From: Methylomonas sp. LL1
GTDB lineage: Bacteria; Pseudomonadota; Gammaproteobacteria; Methylococcales; Methylomonadaceae
Assembly: GCF_015711015.1 (NCBI RefSeq)
Contig: NZ_CP064653.1
Coordinates: 3,162,001 to 3,226,000, forward strand
Length of the DNA: 64,000 nt
Reading direction: 5' to 3'
The translations under genes were made by a program, and so were the position numbers. Positions 46,287-55,322 of the stretch are shown in pieces. The notes under the pieces are model-generated. The model had not been told where the DNA came from, searched no databases, and saw nothing but the letters and a program-made list of their open reading frames with translations. Every line of letters starts with the position of its first letter. Within the stretch, counting starts at the first letter, position 1.

Positions 46287-47264
46287 TCACATATTGTCCA
46301 GCGATACCTTTTCCACTATTTCGATTGCATAATTGCCATCGGATAGCCCCAGCTTGCCCTTAAAAACCGGCACATTTTCGACTTCCAGCAATACGGTTTC
46401 CGGCATATCGATAGGAATCACATCGCCCTTCTTCAGCTCGATTACTTCACTGATAGACATTTCCTTCTCTATCAATTTGCTGTTTAACATAACCTCGCTA
46501 CGCATGATTTCCGCCCTCAGCGACTCTTGCCAGCGGCCATCGACTTCCCCTCGATCGCTGGTCACCGCATCCAACAACTCCCGGATGGGTTCTATCATGG
46601 TATAAGGCATGGCAATGTTGATATCGCCACCACCGCCCTCCAACTCAACGTGGATAGTCGAAATCACCACGATTTCGGAAGGACTCACAATATTGGCAAA
46701 CTGGGGATTAACCTCGGAATTGATATATTCAAATTCCACATCCATCACCGGCTTCCAGGCCTCGGACAAGTCCTTGAAAATCATATCGAGAATCAAGCGG
46801 ATGATCCGCATTTCCGTCGGAGTAAACTCGCGGCCTTCCACCTTGTTATAAAACTGGCCGCCCCCGCCAAAAAAGTTATCTACCGCGGTAAACACCAAGC
46901 GTGGCTCCATCACGATTAACGCCCTTCCTCGCAACGGCGACATCCGAATCACATTCAAATTGGTCGGGACGAACAAACCCTGAATAAACTCGGAAAATTT
47001 TTGGACCTGAATTCCGGATACCGAAATCTCCGCGGCCCGCCTCAGAAAATTGAATAACGCAATCCGGAAATAGCGGGCAAAGCGCTCGTTGACCATTTCC
47101 AGCGTCGGCATACGGCCACGGACAATGCGTTCCTGGCTGTTGAAATCATATAATCTGGCGCTCTTGACCTCTTCATCATCATGAACGGTTTCAACATCGC
47201 CATCATCAACACCATGCAGCAGGGCATCGATTTCATCCTGGGAAAGTAGGTCCGCAGTTGACAT
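46287..47264 (-). CDS. fliM: Flagellar switch protein FliM
   Basis: 325 residues. The N-terminal CheY-P-binding peptide is DLLSQDEIDALLHGV. The middle CheC-like domain contains PLRGRALIVMEPRLVFTAVD and FFGGGGQF, and the C-terminal SpoA domain has IPIDMPETVLLEVENVPVF. It binds CheY-P and reverses the motor. It ends 21 bases before fliN. Confidence 0.97.
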   Translation of the reverse strand: MSTADLLSQDEIDALLHGVDDGDVETVHDDEEVKSARLYDFNSQERIVRGRMPTLEMVNERFARYFRIALFNFLRRAAEISVSGIQVQKFSEFIQGLFVPTNLNVIRMSPLRGRALIVMEPRLVFTAVDNFFGGGGQFYNKVEGREFTPTEMRIIRLILDMIFKDLSEAWKPVMDVEFEYINSEVNPQFANIVSPSEIVVISTIHVELEGGGGDINIAMPYTMIEPIRELLDAVTSDRGEVDGRWQESLRAEIMRSEVMLNSKLIEKEMSISEVIELKKGDVIPIDMPETVLLEVENVPVFKGKLGLSDGNYAIEIVEKVSLDNM

Positions 47265-47783
47265 TTATTGCAGTACAAATTCAGTAAAGTAAACATCTTT
47301 AGCTGTGTTTTTCCCAGCCATTTTCTCCATCACCTTGCCTATCTCGTTCAGCATCATCGCCTGCAACTCCTGTTTACCTTCCAATGTTTTGGCCTTGTCG
47401 GCACCAATCGAACTGATTGCCATCAATAAATTATTTCGAATCATCGGTTCGTGCTTTTTAAGAACACCCACGCTTGCATCGCTCTCAACCAATACGGACA
47501 AAGATACTTTGATGATCTTAGCGCTGGATCCGGGCGGAAAATTGACCAGTAGAGGGGCTGCCAAATCGTAATAAACCTCCGGAATGATTTCAGCCGGCTT
47601 AGCAGCTTCATTCTTGCCCCCCTCGCCATCCGTTACTTGGCCATGCGCCGTTTCGGACGACTGCTTCATAAAAAAGAAATAGCCCGCGCCCCCTCCGGCC
47701 AACAATAGTAGCAGCGCAGCCAACACTATGATTATGATCAATTTAGTAGATATTTTTTTTTCGCTCGGTTTCGTTTCAGCCAT
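47265..47783 (-). CDS. fliL: Flagellar basal body protein FliL
   Basis: 172 residues with one N-terminal membrane helix (LIIIIVLAALLLLLAGGGAG) and a periplasmic domain (YYDLAAPLLVNFPP, AKIIKVSLSVLVES) ending YFTEFVLQ. FliL associates with the stators. It is the first gene of the minus-strand motility block; its stop adjoins the fliM start. The 274 bases upstream should hold the promoter, but I see no clear sigma 54 or sigma 28 box. Confidence 0.94.
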   Translation of the reverse strand: MAETKPSEKKISTKLIIIIVLAALLLLLAGGGAGYFFFMKQSSETAHGQVTDGEGGKNEAAKPAEIIPEVYYDLAAPLLVNFPPGSSAKIIKVSLSVLVESDASVGVLKKHEPMIRNNLLMAISSIGADKAKTLEGKQELQAMMLNEIGKVMEKMAGKNTAKDVYFTEFVLQ

Positions 47784-47974
47784 GCCTTACCTTTACAATT
47801 TTTATGCACGAAATAAGCCATGATGTAAACCCATCAATGCTCCGTGTTATTAATCCACTCATCGTTATTGATAATACAAGAAAAAACATTGTATTAGAAG
47901 AACAGCCCGAATGCCGGCGAAATCCAGATACTCCGGAAAAGCGGCGATAATTTGCAGAATATGTTTTGACGTGA

Positions 47975-48004
47975 TTGCACCAGTCAAAGTTTTGACTGGT
48001 GCAA
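47975..48004. repeat. 14-bp perfect inverted repeat between fba and fliL
   Basis: Arms TTGCACCAGTCAAA and TTTGACTGGTGCAA are separated by two bases. It lies 54 bases past the fba stop and 192 bases before fliL. No U-run follows on the minus strand, so it is either a stem that protects the fba mRNA end or a protein-binding site, rather than a classic terminator. Confidence 0.7.
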
Positions 48005-48057
48005 CAAAGAGCGAGGACAGTCAAGAAATGTAGATTCTTTACCGTCTCCTTATTGAT

Positions 48058-49137
48058 TTACAACGAATTTACCGCATTTAACTCTTGGAATGCTTGCTCT
48101 AAACGAGTCACCATACCAACCTGACCCGCACGTTGCCAAACGCGTGGATCGTAGTATTTTTTGTTTGGTTTGTCGGCGCCTTCAGGGTTGCCGATTTGAC
48201 CTTGCAGATAACCTTCATTTTTCTTGTAAAACTCCATCACACCCGCCCAACTTGCCCATTGGGTATCGGTGTCGATGTTCATTTTAACCACGCCATAACT
48301 GATGGATTCCTTGATTTCTTCTGGAGAAGACCCGGAACCGCCGTGGAATACGAAGTTCAATGTGTTATGCGGCAAACCGAATTTTTCGGAAACATATTTT
48401 TGTGAATTTGCCAGAATGGTCGGAGTCAATTTAACGTTACCTGGCGAATAAACGCCGTGAACGTTGCCAAACGACGCCGCGATGGTGAATCGGTGGCTGA
48501 TTTTGCTCAATTGCTCGTAAGCGTAAGCCACGTCTTCCGGCTGGGTGTACAACGCCGAGTGATCCATGCCGCTATTGTCAACGCCGTCTTCTTCACCTCC
48601 AGTGCAGCCCAACTCGATTTCCAGGGTCATGCCCATTTTCGACATGCGCTCCAGATATTTGCCGCAAATTTCGATATTTTCTTCCAGGCTTTCTTCGGAC
48701 AAATCCAGCATGTGCGAGCTGAATAAGGGTTTACCGGTCGCCGCAAAATGTTTCTCGCCCGCATCCAATAATCCGTCAATCCATGGCAGCAGTTTTTTCG
48801 CCGCGTGATCGGTATGCAAGATGACTGGCACGCCATAATGCTCGGCCATCAGATGCACGTGTTGAGCACCGGAAATGGCGCCGACGATAGAACAACCTTG
48901 GCCTTCCAGTTTCAAACCTTTACCGGCAACGAACGCCGCGCCGCCATTTGAAAACTGAATCACAACCGCCGATTTTACTTTCGCGGCTGCTTCCAAAACC
49001 GAGTTAATGGTATCGGTGCTGATCACGTTGACCGCTGGCAACGCAAAATGGTTTTCCTTGCAGATTGCAAAGATTTTTTGTACATCTTCGCCGGTTACGA
49101 CACCGGGTTTAACAACATCTAAAATTTTTTGTGACAT
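48058..49137 (-). CDS. fba: Class II fructose-bisphosphate aldolase
   Basis: 359 residues from ATG 49137, the same length as E. coli FbaA and very close to it in sequence. Zinc and substrate motifs are intact: YGVPVILHTDHAAKKLLPW, LEIELGCTGGEEDGVDNSG, NFVFHGGSGSS and KMNIDTDTQWA. It cleaves fructose 1,6-bisphosphate, the exit of the RuMP cycle to trioses. It lies downstream of tal with a strong hairpin between. Fba of this subclass in methanotrophs can also act on sedoheptulose bisphosphate; that is family knowledge, not seen here. Confidence 0.97.
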   Translation of the reverse strand: MSQKILDVVKPGVVTGEDVQKIFAICKENHFALPAVNVISTDTINSVLEAAAKVKSAVVIQFSNGGAAFVAGKGLKLEGQGCSIVGAISGAQHVHLMAEHYGVPVILHTDHAAKKLLPWIDGLLDAGEKHFAATGKPLFSSHMLDLSEESLEENIEICGKYLERMSKMGMTLEIELGCTGGEEDGVDNSGMDHSALYTQPEDVAYAYEQLSKISHRFTIAASFGNVHGVYSPGNVKLTPTILANSQKYVSEKFGLPHNTLNFVFHGGSGSSPEEIKESISYGVVKMNIDTDTQWASWAGVMEFYKKNEGYLQGQIGNPEGADKPNKKYYDPRVWQRAGQVGMVTRLEQAFQELNAVNSL

Positions 49138-49203
49138 GCAATGAGTCCCGCTGAGGAATCGGATTGCCGATAAAAACAATCCGAACTAAATCGAAATTGG
49201 AGC

Positions 49204-49231
49204 GTGCGCGGAGACTAAAGACTCCGCGCAC
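49204..49231. repeat. GC-rich hairpin between tal and fba
   Basis: A perfect 10-bp stem (GTGCGCGGAG/CTCCGCGCAC, 8-base loop) starts 8 bases beyond the tal stop. On the plus strand it is followed by AGTCTTTTT, but both genes run on the minus strand, where no T-run follows. An mRNA-stabilising or processing stem between the two cistrons is likely. Confidence 0.7.
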
Positions 49232-49238
49232 AGTCTTT

Positions 49239-50225
49239 TTATGCTTCCAGGCTAGCCAAACGATCCGACAACAATTTTTCCAAGGTTTCCAACGCTTTGG
49301 CGAAACCGTCGATACCTTCCGCCAATTTATCCTTGGCCATGCGGTTCTCTTCGTGCATACGTTCGAAAGTCGCTTTGTCGACAGAAATTTTCTCGATGGA
49401 GGAAGTTGCTGCTTTTGCTGGGTCCAATTTACGTGGCAGATCGCCTTCAACGGATTGCAGTTCGGCCAACAGAGATGGAGCGATGGTCAATAAATCGCAA
49501 CCGGCCAGTTCGGTGATTTCGCCAATGTTTCTGAAGCTGGCGCCCATAACTTCGGTTTTGTAACCGAATTTTTTGTAATAGTTGTACACATCGGTAACCG
49601 ACAATACACCCGGATCTTCTGCTGGTGCATATGAATCGCGACCGGTGTCTTTTTTGTACCAATCCAGAATACGGCCCACGAATGGCGAAATCAGGGTAAT
49701 GCCGTTTTCCGCGCAAGCGATCGCTTGGTGCATGCCGAACAGCAAAGTCAGATTACAATGAATGCCTTCTTTTTCTAAAACAGCGGCGGCTTGAATACCT
49801 TCCCAGGTCGCGGCAATTTTAATCAGCACGCGATCTTTAGAGATACCGGCGGCTTCGTATTGCGCAATCAGGTCACGACCTTTTGCAATGGAGCCTTCGA
49901 CATCGAAAGACAAACGCGCGTCGACTTCGGTTGAAACTCGACCTTCGATGATTTCCAAAATTTTCAGACCAAAAGAAACCGCCAAACGGTCGAAAGCCAA
50001 GGAAACAACTTCGGCCGCTGATGCATCCGCGCCCAGAGTCGCTCTTGCACCTTTCAAGGTATCGTCAACAATTCCTTGATATTGCGGCATTTGAGCAGCG
50101 GCGGTAATCAGGGAAGGGTTGGTGGTTGCATCTCTCGGCTTAAATGTCTCAATCGCCTGAATGTCGCCTGTATCCGCGACAACGACTGTCATTTCGCGGA
50201 GTTGTTCAAGTAAATTTCTTGCCAT
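49239..50225 (-). CDS. tal: Transaldolase
   Basis: 328 residues, TalB type. The N-terminal substrate loop is [12 protein letters not shown], the Schiff-base Lys is in [12 protein letters not shown], and [18 protein letters not shown] with [13 protein letters not shown] follow. It moves a three-carbon dihydroxyacetone unit between sugar phosphates in regeneration of ribulose 5-phosphate. It is between the TGVxKYL-repeat protein and fba. Its long leader (291 bases) contains nested stems (see 50362-50430). Confidence 0.96.
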   Translation of the reverse strand: MARNLLEQLREMTVVVADTGDIQAIETFKPRDATTNPSLITAAAQMPQYQGIVDDTLKGARATLGADASAAEVVSLAFDRLAVSFGLKILEIIEGRVSTEVDARLSFDVEGSIAKGRDLIAQYEAAGISKDRVLIKIAATWEGIQAAAVLEKEGIHCNLTLLFGMHQAIACAENGITLISPFVGRILDWYKKDTGRDSYAPAEDPGVLSVTDVYNYYKKFGYKTEVMGASFRNIGEITELAGCDLLTIAPSLLAELQSVEGDLPRKLDPAKAATSSIEKISVDKATFERMHEENRMAKDKLAEGIDGFAKALETLEKLLSDRLASLEA

Positions 50226-50361
50226 GAAAATATCCTCGTTATGTAAATTAAATTTAAATCTGTATTCGACATTTCCGCCTAGACTTCGGTCGAGACGGAA
50301 TGTTTCCGTAAGAAGTGACTGAAAACAATTTTTTCGATTGTTTTAGGTATTTGACTTTAAG

Positions 50362-50430
50362 AGCAAAATCGCCACTCCTTGCAACCTTAGCCTACACAGG
50401 GCAGTCAACTAAGGCGCAACTTGTGGCGAT
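50362..50430 (-). terminator. Nested stem structure in the gap before tal, terminator or leader
   Basis: On the minus strand three co-axial pairings occur: outer 8 bp (ATCGCCAC/GTGGCGAT), middle 4 bp (TTGC/GCAA) and inner 6 bp (CCTTAG/CTAAGG), spanning 50368-50430. A TTTTGC tail follows. It lies 87 bases beyond the repeat-protein gene and 137 before tal. It could end the upstream transcript or act as an attenuator for tal-fba. Confidence 0.55.
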
Positions 50431-50516
50431 CTGGTCTAGCAATATCGTTTGTATACTAAATGTACAGTGCCCCAAACTTGAATCGAATTTTCAGTAAGCG
50501 CCACCCAATAGAGCTA

Positions 50517-51197
50517 TTAGCCTTTATCGCGCAAATATTTTTCAACACCGGTAGCGCGCGCCGCTGCGGCTTCTTTGTCCTTGACGATCTGCTTGGCCAT
50601 ATATTTTGCCACGCCCGTAGCGGGATTAGCTGTTTGTTTTTCCAAATATTTAGCCACGCCGGTTTTATTGGCACCAATTTTTTCCAGGTACTTTTCAACC
50701 CCAGTCGCACCAGTCGAAACCGCATAATCCTCCGCCGCCGAGCCAGCAACCGATTTGGCGGATTTTTTGTTATAAACAAAAAATCCAGCTACAGCCAACA
50801 GAATCAAACCGATATATGAAAAATCGGAAGAAGCTGCCTTTTCATTCTGGATGACATCTACCGCTGCTTCCGCGGAAGTTGCGGAAGCGGACGATGTTGA
50901 AGAAGAGCCAGCGCTTGGAGCCGACGCGCTGTGTTTATACGCGGGGTCACTGTACAGTACTTTGGGTTGGAAGTTTGTCGCCGGATAAGCTGGATCCGCT
51001 TCGACCTCGGTTGCTGTCTGTTTCACAGCCGCAGTAGGTGCGGACTCTGATTTAGTTTCAGACGCTTTATAATCAGGGTCGCTATAAAGCACTTTAGGCT
51101 GATAGTCCGACGCGGGATAGTCAGACTCAGCCATTACCGAAGAGCTGGCAAGTACCAATGCAGCCAAGATGGCTTTAGTCAATTCATTCTTTTTCAC
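50517..51197 (-). CDS. Repeat-rich membrane protein in the RuMP block (TGVxKYL repeats)
   Basis: 226 residues from GTG 51197, chosen because AGGTGA lies 5 bases upstream; a GTG three codons earlier lacks a site. A signal peptide (to SSVMA) precedes two near-identical 18-residue repeats (about 27-44 and 71-88, core FQPKVLYSDP or YQPKVLYSDP). Then comes a Ser/Ala linker, one membrane helix (about 127-143, YIGLILLAVAGFFVYNK) and four C-terminal copies of TGVxKYLxK (about 165, 179, 194 and 216). The second and third differ slightly (KYLEK, KYMAK). I know no function for this architecture. It sits between tkt and tal, 65 bases from the tkt end. Confidence 0.82.
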   Translation of the reverse strand: MKKNELTKAILAALVLASSSVMAESDYPASDYQPKVLYSDPDYKASETKSESAPTAAVKQTATEVEADPAYPATNFQPKVLYSDPAYKHSASAPSAGSSSTSSASATSAEAAVDVIQNEKAASSDFSYIGLILLAVAGFFVYNKKSAKSVAGSAAEDYAVSTGATGVEKYLEKIGANKTGVAKYLEKQTANPATGVAKYMAKQIVKDKEAAAARATGVEKYLRDKG

Positions 51198-51262
51198 GTT
51201 TATCACCTATGATTCGTTGAACCCTATTGAGGCTTGGTATAGCAAGCCTCAATTTGTTATTT

Positions 51263-53275
51263 TTACAGCACTGCTTCCACGTTGGCTACGACATTTTCCA
51301 CGGTAAAGCCGAACTCCTTGAACAGCTGTCCGGCTGGCGCGGATTCGCCGAAGCGGTCTAAACCTACGATTTTGCCATTGCTGCCGGCATATTTCCACCA
51401 ACTATCGGTGACGCCAGCCTCAACCACCACGCGATTGCCGATGCTAGGCGGCAATACGCTGTCTTTGTAAGCTTGGTCTTGCGCTTCGAACACGTTGGTC
51501 GACGGCATGGACACCACGCGGATTTTCTTGCCTTTGGCAGCCAAGGCTTCCGCGGCTTTCACGGCCAGCTCGACTTCGGAGCCGGTGGCGATGATGATCG
51601 CATCCGGTGTACCGTCGCTGTCTTTCAAGATGTAGCCGCCTTTGCCGATCGCGTCGATCTGCGCTTGGCTGCGTGCCATGTGCGGCAGGTTTTGACGCGA
51701 GAAGATCAGAGTGCTTGGGCCGTCTTTACGTTCGATGGCGGCTTTCCAGCTAACCGCAGACTCGACCGCGTCGCAGGGGCGCCAGACTTGCATGTTGGGA
51801 ATCATGCGCAAGGTAGCGGTTTGCTCGATCGGTTGGTGAGTCGGACCGTCTTCGCCCAGACCGATGGAGTCGTGGGTGTAGACGAAGATGGTCGGTGCTT
51901 TCATCAGTGCCGCCATACGCAGGGCGTTACGGGCGTATTCCGAGAACATCAGGAAGGTGGCGCCGTAAGGCTTGAAGCCGCCGTGCAGCACGAGGCCGTT
52001 CATGATGGCGCTCATGCCGAATTCACGGACGCCGTAGTAGATGTAGTTACCGTCATGACCGGGGGCGCAGACGTCTTTGCAGCCTGACCACAAGGTCAGG
52101 TTAGAACCGGCCAGGTCGGCGGAGCCGCCCAGCAGTTCCGGCAACAACGGGCCGAAGCCGTTCAGGGTGTTTTGCGAGGCTTTGCGGCTGGCGATGGTTT
52201 CGCCTTTGGCATTGACTTCGGCGATGAAGGCATTGGATTTTTCCGCCCAATCGGCTGGCAGTTCGCCGGCCATGCGGCGTTTAAATTCCGCAGCCAATTC
52301 GGGGTGAGCGGCTTGGTAAGCAGCAAATTTGTCGTTCCAGGCACTTTCCAGACGTGCACCTTTGGCATTGGCATCCCAAGCCGCTTTGATGTCGGCGGGG
52401 ATTTCGAACGGCGCATGCGGCCAGCCCAGTTGTTCGCGGGTCAGTGCAATTTCAGCTTCACCCAGCGCGGCACCATGACACTCTTCCTTGCCTTGTTTGT
52501 TCGGCGAACCGAAACCGATGATGGTTTGGCAGCAGATGATGGTCGGTTTGTCGCTGACTTTTTTGGCTTCTTCGATGGCTTTTTTGACTGCATCGGGGTT
52601 GTGGCCGTCGACTTTGGGGATGACGTGCCAGCCGTAGGCTTCGAAACGTTTCGGAGTGTCGTCCAGGAACCAGCCGTTAACGTTGCCGTGACCACGTACT
52701 TCGCCGTCGATGGAAATGTTGTTGTCGTCGTAGAAGGCGATCAGTTTGCCCAGTTTCATCGAGCCGGCCAGTGAGCAGGCTTCGTGGGAGATGCCTTCCA
52801 TCAGGCAGCCGTCACCCATGAATACGTAAGTGTGGTGATCGACGATGTCGTGACCGGGACGGTTGAATTGACCGGCCAGGGTGCGTTCCGCCAGGGCGAA
52901 ACCCACGGCATTGGTGATGCCTTGACCCAGAGGACCGGTGGTGGTTTCAACGCCGTCGGTATAACCGTATTCAGGATGGCCTGGGGTTTGTGAGTGCAGT
53001 TGGCGGAACTGTTTCAATTCTTCGATCGGCAGGTTGTAGCCGGCCAAATGCAACAAGGAATAAATCAGCATGGAGCCGTGACCGTTGGACAGGATGAAAC
53101 GGTCGCGGTTGGCCCATTTTGGGTTGCTAGGGTTGTGTTGCAGAAAATCGTTCCACAATACTTCCGCAATGTCAGCCATCCCCATCGGGGCTCCAGGGTG
53201 TCCTGAGTTGGCTTTTTGTACGGCGTCCATGCTGAGTGCGCGGATGGCGTTCGCTAAGTCTCGGCGCGAAGGCAT
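51263..53275 (-). CDS. tkt: Transketolase
   Basis: 670 residues, normal length. Thiamine diphosphate motif [13 protein letters not shown] and N-terminal [19 protein letters not shown] are clear; the middle domain shows [19 protein letters not shown], and the C-terminal domain ends [16 protein letters not shown]. It moves two-carbon units in the sugar rearrangement branch. Start ATG has AAGGAGA 6 bases upstream. A terminator separates it from phi, so tkt probably has its own promoter within 53276-53414. Confidence 0.97.
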   Translation of the reverse strand: MPSRRDLANAIRALSMDAVQKANSGHPGAPMGMADIAEVLWNDFLQHNPSNPKWANRDRFILSNGHGSMLIYSLLHLAGYNLPIEELKQFRQLHSQTPGHPEYGYTDGVETTTGPLGQGITNAVGFALAERTLAGQFNRPGHDIVDHHTYVFMGDGCLMEGISHEACSLAGSMKLGKLIAFYDDNNISIDGEVRGHGNVNGWFLDDTPKRFEAYGWHVIPKVDGHNPDAVKKAIEEAKKVSDKPTIICCQTIIGFGSPNKQGKEECHGAALGEAEIALTREQLGWPHAPFEIPADIKAAWDANAKGARLESAWNDKFAAYQAAHPELAAEFKRRMAGELPADWAEKSNAFIAEVNAKGETIASRKASQNTLNGFGPLLPELLGGSADLAGSNLTLWSGCKDVCAPGHDGNYIYYGVREFGMSAIMNGLVLHGGFKPYGATFLMFSEYARNALRMAALMKAPTIFVYTHDSIGLGEDGPTHQPIEQTATLRMIPNMQVWRPCDAVESAVSWKAAIERKDGPSTLIFSRQNLPHMARSQAQIDAIGKGGYILKDSDGTPDAIIIATGSEVELAVKAAEALAAKGKKIRVVSMPSTNVFEAQDQAYKDSVLPPSIGNRVVVEAGVTDSWWKYAGSNGKIVGLDRFGESAPAGQLFKEFGFTVENVVANVEAVL

Positions 53276-53414
53276 GTTAGTCTCCTTTTTATTATGTTTA
53301 GGTTCGACGTTTGCTTATCCAAACATCGTTATGGCTGAGGCTTGATGAATTGCAAGGACAACCAACACCACACTCTCGTTTTCAGACTGCTGGAATCGGT
53401 AACACCTTGACACC

Positions 53415-53455
53415 CAAAAAAGTAAAAGACCCGCGACCTCAAACGGCCGCGGGTC
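53415..53455 (-). terminator. Rho-independent terminator after hps-phi
   Basis: On the minus strand an 8-bp stem (GACCCGCG/CGCGGGTC, 12-base loop) is followed by TTTTACTTTTTTGG. It begins 8 bases after the phi stop and ends the hps-phi transcript before tkt. Confidence 0.85.
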
Positions 53456-53462
53456 AAACGCT

Positions 53463-53996
53463 TTACTCTAAGTTAGCGTGTCTTGATCTCATCTCTTCTT
53501 CCGGAATGCCCTTGTCATGAATCACATGAGAAATAGTGGCTTCCAGGAAAAACAATGTTGACAGTTCAAACACAGTACCCATGGGCATGCCTTTGACTTT
53601 GCCATATTGCTCTGCTCTGCCGATTTGCAGGGTAACATCAGCCATATCGCCAATAGTCGAATCATCTTTTGCGGAAATCAAGCAGATTTTAGCGCCGATT
53701 TCCTTAGCTTTTTTGGTGAATGCCACAAGCTGTTCAGTTTCACCGGAACCGGAGATGATGATCAACAGATCCCCGGCTTTGATACTGGGCGTAACGATTT
53801 CACCAACCACGCTGACATCGTAGCCGCTGTGCATCAGGCGCATGGCAAAAAAACGACCAATCAAACCTGAACGGCCGGCGCCGGATACGAATACCCGCTT
53901 AGCCTGATCCAGCATATCGGTCAAAACTTTGTCGTACGAATCAGGAGTTGCTTCCAGAATACCGGAAATTTTGTCAATAATTAACTGCTGATGCAT
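53463..53996 (-). CDS. phi: 6-phospho-3-hexuloisomerase
   Basis: 177 residues, a single SIS domain: RVFVSGAGRSGLIGRFFAMRL, LIIISGSGETEQLVAF and CLISAKDDSTIGDMAD, with HANLE at the end as in methanotroph homologues. It converts hexulose 6-phosphate to fructose 6-phosphate, the second step of formaldehyde fixation. It starts 3 bases after hps, in one operon. Confidence 0.97.
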   Translation of the reverse strand: MHQQLIIDKISGILEATPDSYDKVLTDMLDQAKRVFVSGAGRSGLIGRFFAMRLMHSGYDVSVVGEIVTPSIKAGDLLIIISGSGETEQLVAFTKKAKEIGAKICLISAKDDSTIGDMADVTLQIGRAEQYGKVKGMPMGTVFELSTLFFLEATISHVIHDKGIPEEEMRSRHANLE

Positions 53997-53999
53997 GAC

Positions 54000-54647
54000 T
54001 TATACCGCCGCTGCGTCAACCAGTTCACGAATTTCACGTGCAGCTTCAGCAGGTGATGGAGCGCCGTAAATAGCCGCGCCAACCACGATAATGTTTGCAC
54101 CGGCCTCAACGACTTGTTGAACGGTTGCGGGTTTGATACCGCCGGCAACGGAAATGCGAACACCCAGACCCAGACGAGCGATGTCATTCAAGTCGCCGAA
54201 TGGTGTTTGGCCGGCTGCTTGTGCATCCAGACCGGTGTGAATACCGACGATTTGCGCGCCCAATTTTACAGACTCTCTAGCGCATTCTGCTTTGTCCGCA
54301 ACATTGATTAAGTCGATTTGGGTTTCAGCAGCGTATTTTTTCGCGGCTTTGATCACGCCAGCGATAGTAGCCAGGCCTGATACGCCCAATACGGTACAGA
54401 TGTCAGCGCCAGCGGCATAGAACGCACCGGCTTCGTATTCGCCAGCGTCCATGGTTTTCAGGTCAACCAACAACAGTTTGTCTGGAAAGCGTTGTCTCAA
54501 TTCTTTAACCAGATTGATACCGTTGTATTTGATGCAAGGGGTACCAATTTCAAAAATATCAACATAAGGCGCTACTTGATCAGCCAATGCTACGGTTTGG
54601 TTGAAGTCCAGTGAGTCCAACGCCATTTGAATTAATGGTCTTGCCAT
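54000..54647 (-). CDS. hps: 3-hexulose-6-phosphate synthase
   Basis: 215 residues from ATG 54647 with GGAG 8 bases before it; the upstream extension is not used. Family motifs are IQMALDSLDFNQTVAL, DIFEIGTPCIKYNG and LLVDLKTMDAGEYEA (the DxKxxD metal/phosphate site), with RISVAGGIKPATVQ and IIVVGAAIYG for phosphate binding. It condenses formaldehyde with ribulose 5-phosphate, the defining step of the RuMP cycle. This pair is the main reason to call the organism a RuMP methylotroph. Confidence 0.98.
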   Translation of the reverse strand: MARPLIQMALDSLDFNQTVALADQVAPYVDIFEIGTPCIKYNGINLVKELRQRFPDKLLLVDLKTMDAGEYEAGAFYAAGADICTVLGVSGLATIAGVIKAAKKYAAETQIDLINVADKAECARESVKLGAQIVGIHTGLDAQAAGQTPFGDLNDIARLGLGVRISVAGGIKPATVQQVVEAGANIIVVGAAIYGAPSPAEAAREIRELVDAAAV

Positions 54648-54718
54648 GTGATGTGCTCCGAAAGTTTTAATTTTTAGTAATAGCCGATTTTGCCAACTGC
54701 CGCAATCCGCTAGGCTTG

Positions 54719-54732
54719 TCACATACTTGTGA
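54719..54732. promoter_or_regulatory. Palindrome TCACA-N4-TGTGA at the hps start region
   Basis: A 14-base interrupted palindrome just downstream of the predicted hps -10 box, near the expected transcription start. The position and symmetry fit an operator. The regulator is unknown. Confidence 0.4.
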
Positions 54733-54742
54733 TGCGTCTGTA

Positions 54743-54772
54743 ACTGTAAGATAGAAATGGGATGCCTGTCAA
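54743..54772 (-). promoter_or_regulatory. Predicted sigma70 promoter of hps-phi
   Basis: On the minus strand TTGACA (54772-54767), an 18-base spacer and TACAGT (54748-54743) lie about 95 bases before the hps ATG. The -35 is a perfect consensus. Confidence 0.6.
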
Positions 54773-54872
54773 TGCCTGCGATTCCACACTAACCCAGCAT
54801 TTCTGATTGAACCCGCTGCTGGCGAACCCAAGCGTCATCCAGCAGTTATTTACTCATGAAGTCGTTTGATCG

Positions 54873-54903
54873 GGGGGCATGGCCCAGGCCGGACAATGCC
54901 CCC
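54873..54903 (-). terminator. GC-rich hairpin after the comEA-like gene
   Basis: An 8-bp stem (GGGGGCAT/ATGCCCCC) enclosing a further GGCC/GGCC pairing starts 13 bases beyond the comEA-like stop on the minus strand. No U-run follows, so termination would be weak or Rho-assisted. Confidence 0.4.
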
Positions 54904-54916
54904 GTCATTCTAACTG

Positions 54917-55246
54917 CTATTGTTTGGTTTTTTTGGCGGTATCTTCCTTCTTGGCTGGCTCAGCCACTTTTTCCACCGGCCGGCTTTCAGCGGAATTCCC
55001 GGTAAACAAAATGTCTTTTTCATTGGCTTGAATGGTTTTTTCACCTATGCCGCTGACCTTCTCGAGATCTTTCAACGATTCAAAATCTCCGTGTTCTTTT
55101 CTATATTGAACAATGGCTTCCGCTTTCTTAGGCCCTATCCCGGTTAAGGCTTTCGAAATGGTTTCCGGATCTGCCTGATTAATATTAACCGGCTCCGCCA
55201 AAACATGCAGCGGGCACAAAAGCAGAATAAACATGAACTTTTTCAT
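54917..55246 (-). CDS. ComEA-like helix-hairpin-helix DNA-binding protein
   Basis: 109 residues. A signal peptide (MKKFMFILLLCPLHVLAEP) precedes a pair of helix-hairpin-helix motifs: VNINQADPETISKALTGIG and FESLKDLEKVSGIGEKT. The tail is Lys/Glu-rich and disordered. This is the short periplasmic ComEA type that binds incoming DNA during natural transformation. No other competence genes are here; whether the strain is competent is open. Confidence 0.9.
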   Translation of the reverse strand: MKKFMFILLLCPLHVLAEPVNINQADPETISKALTGIGPKKAEAIVQYRKEHGDFESLKDLEKVSGIGEKTIQANEKDILFTGNSAESRPVEKVAEPAKKEDTAKKTKQ

Positions 55247-55322
55247 GGAATCTCTCCTAAATTATGGGGTTATGAATAACACAGGCCCAGGAAAGTCCCT
55301 TCCCCCCAAGAAAAATCCACCG

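Noticed and set aside
47784-48057. Sigma 54 or sigma 28 promoter for fliL
   Set aside because: I looked for GG-N10-GC and TAAA-N15-GCCGATAA type boxes on the minus strand and found no convincing match.
50322-50344. AAAACAAT/ATTGTTTT stem in the tal leader as a separate terminator
   Set aside because: AT-only 8-bp stem is weak and has no U-run on the minus strand; mentioned in the leader finding instead.
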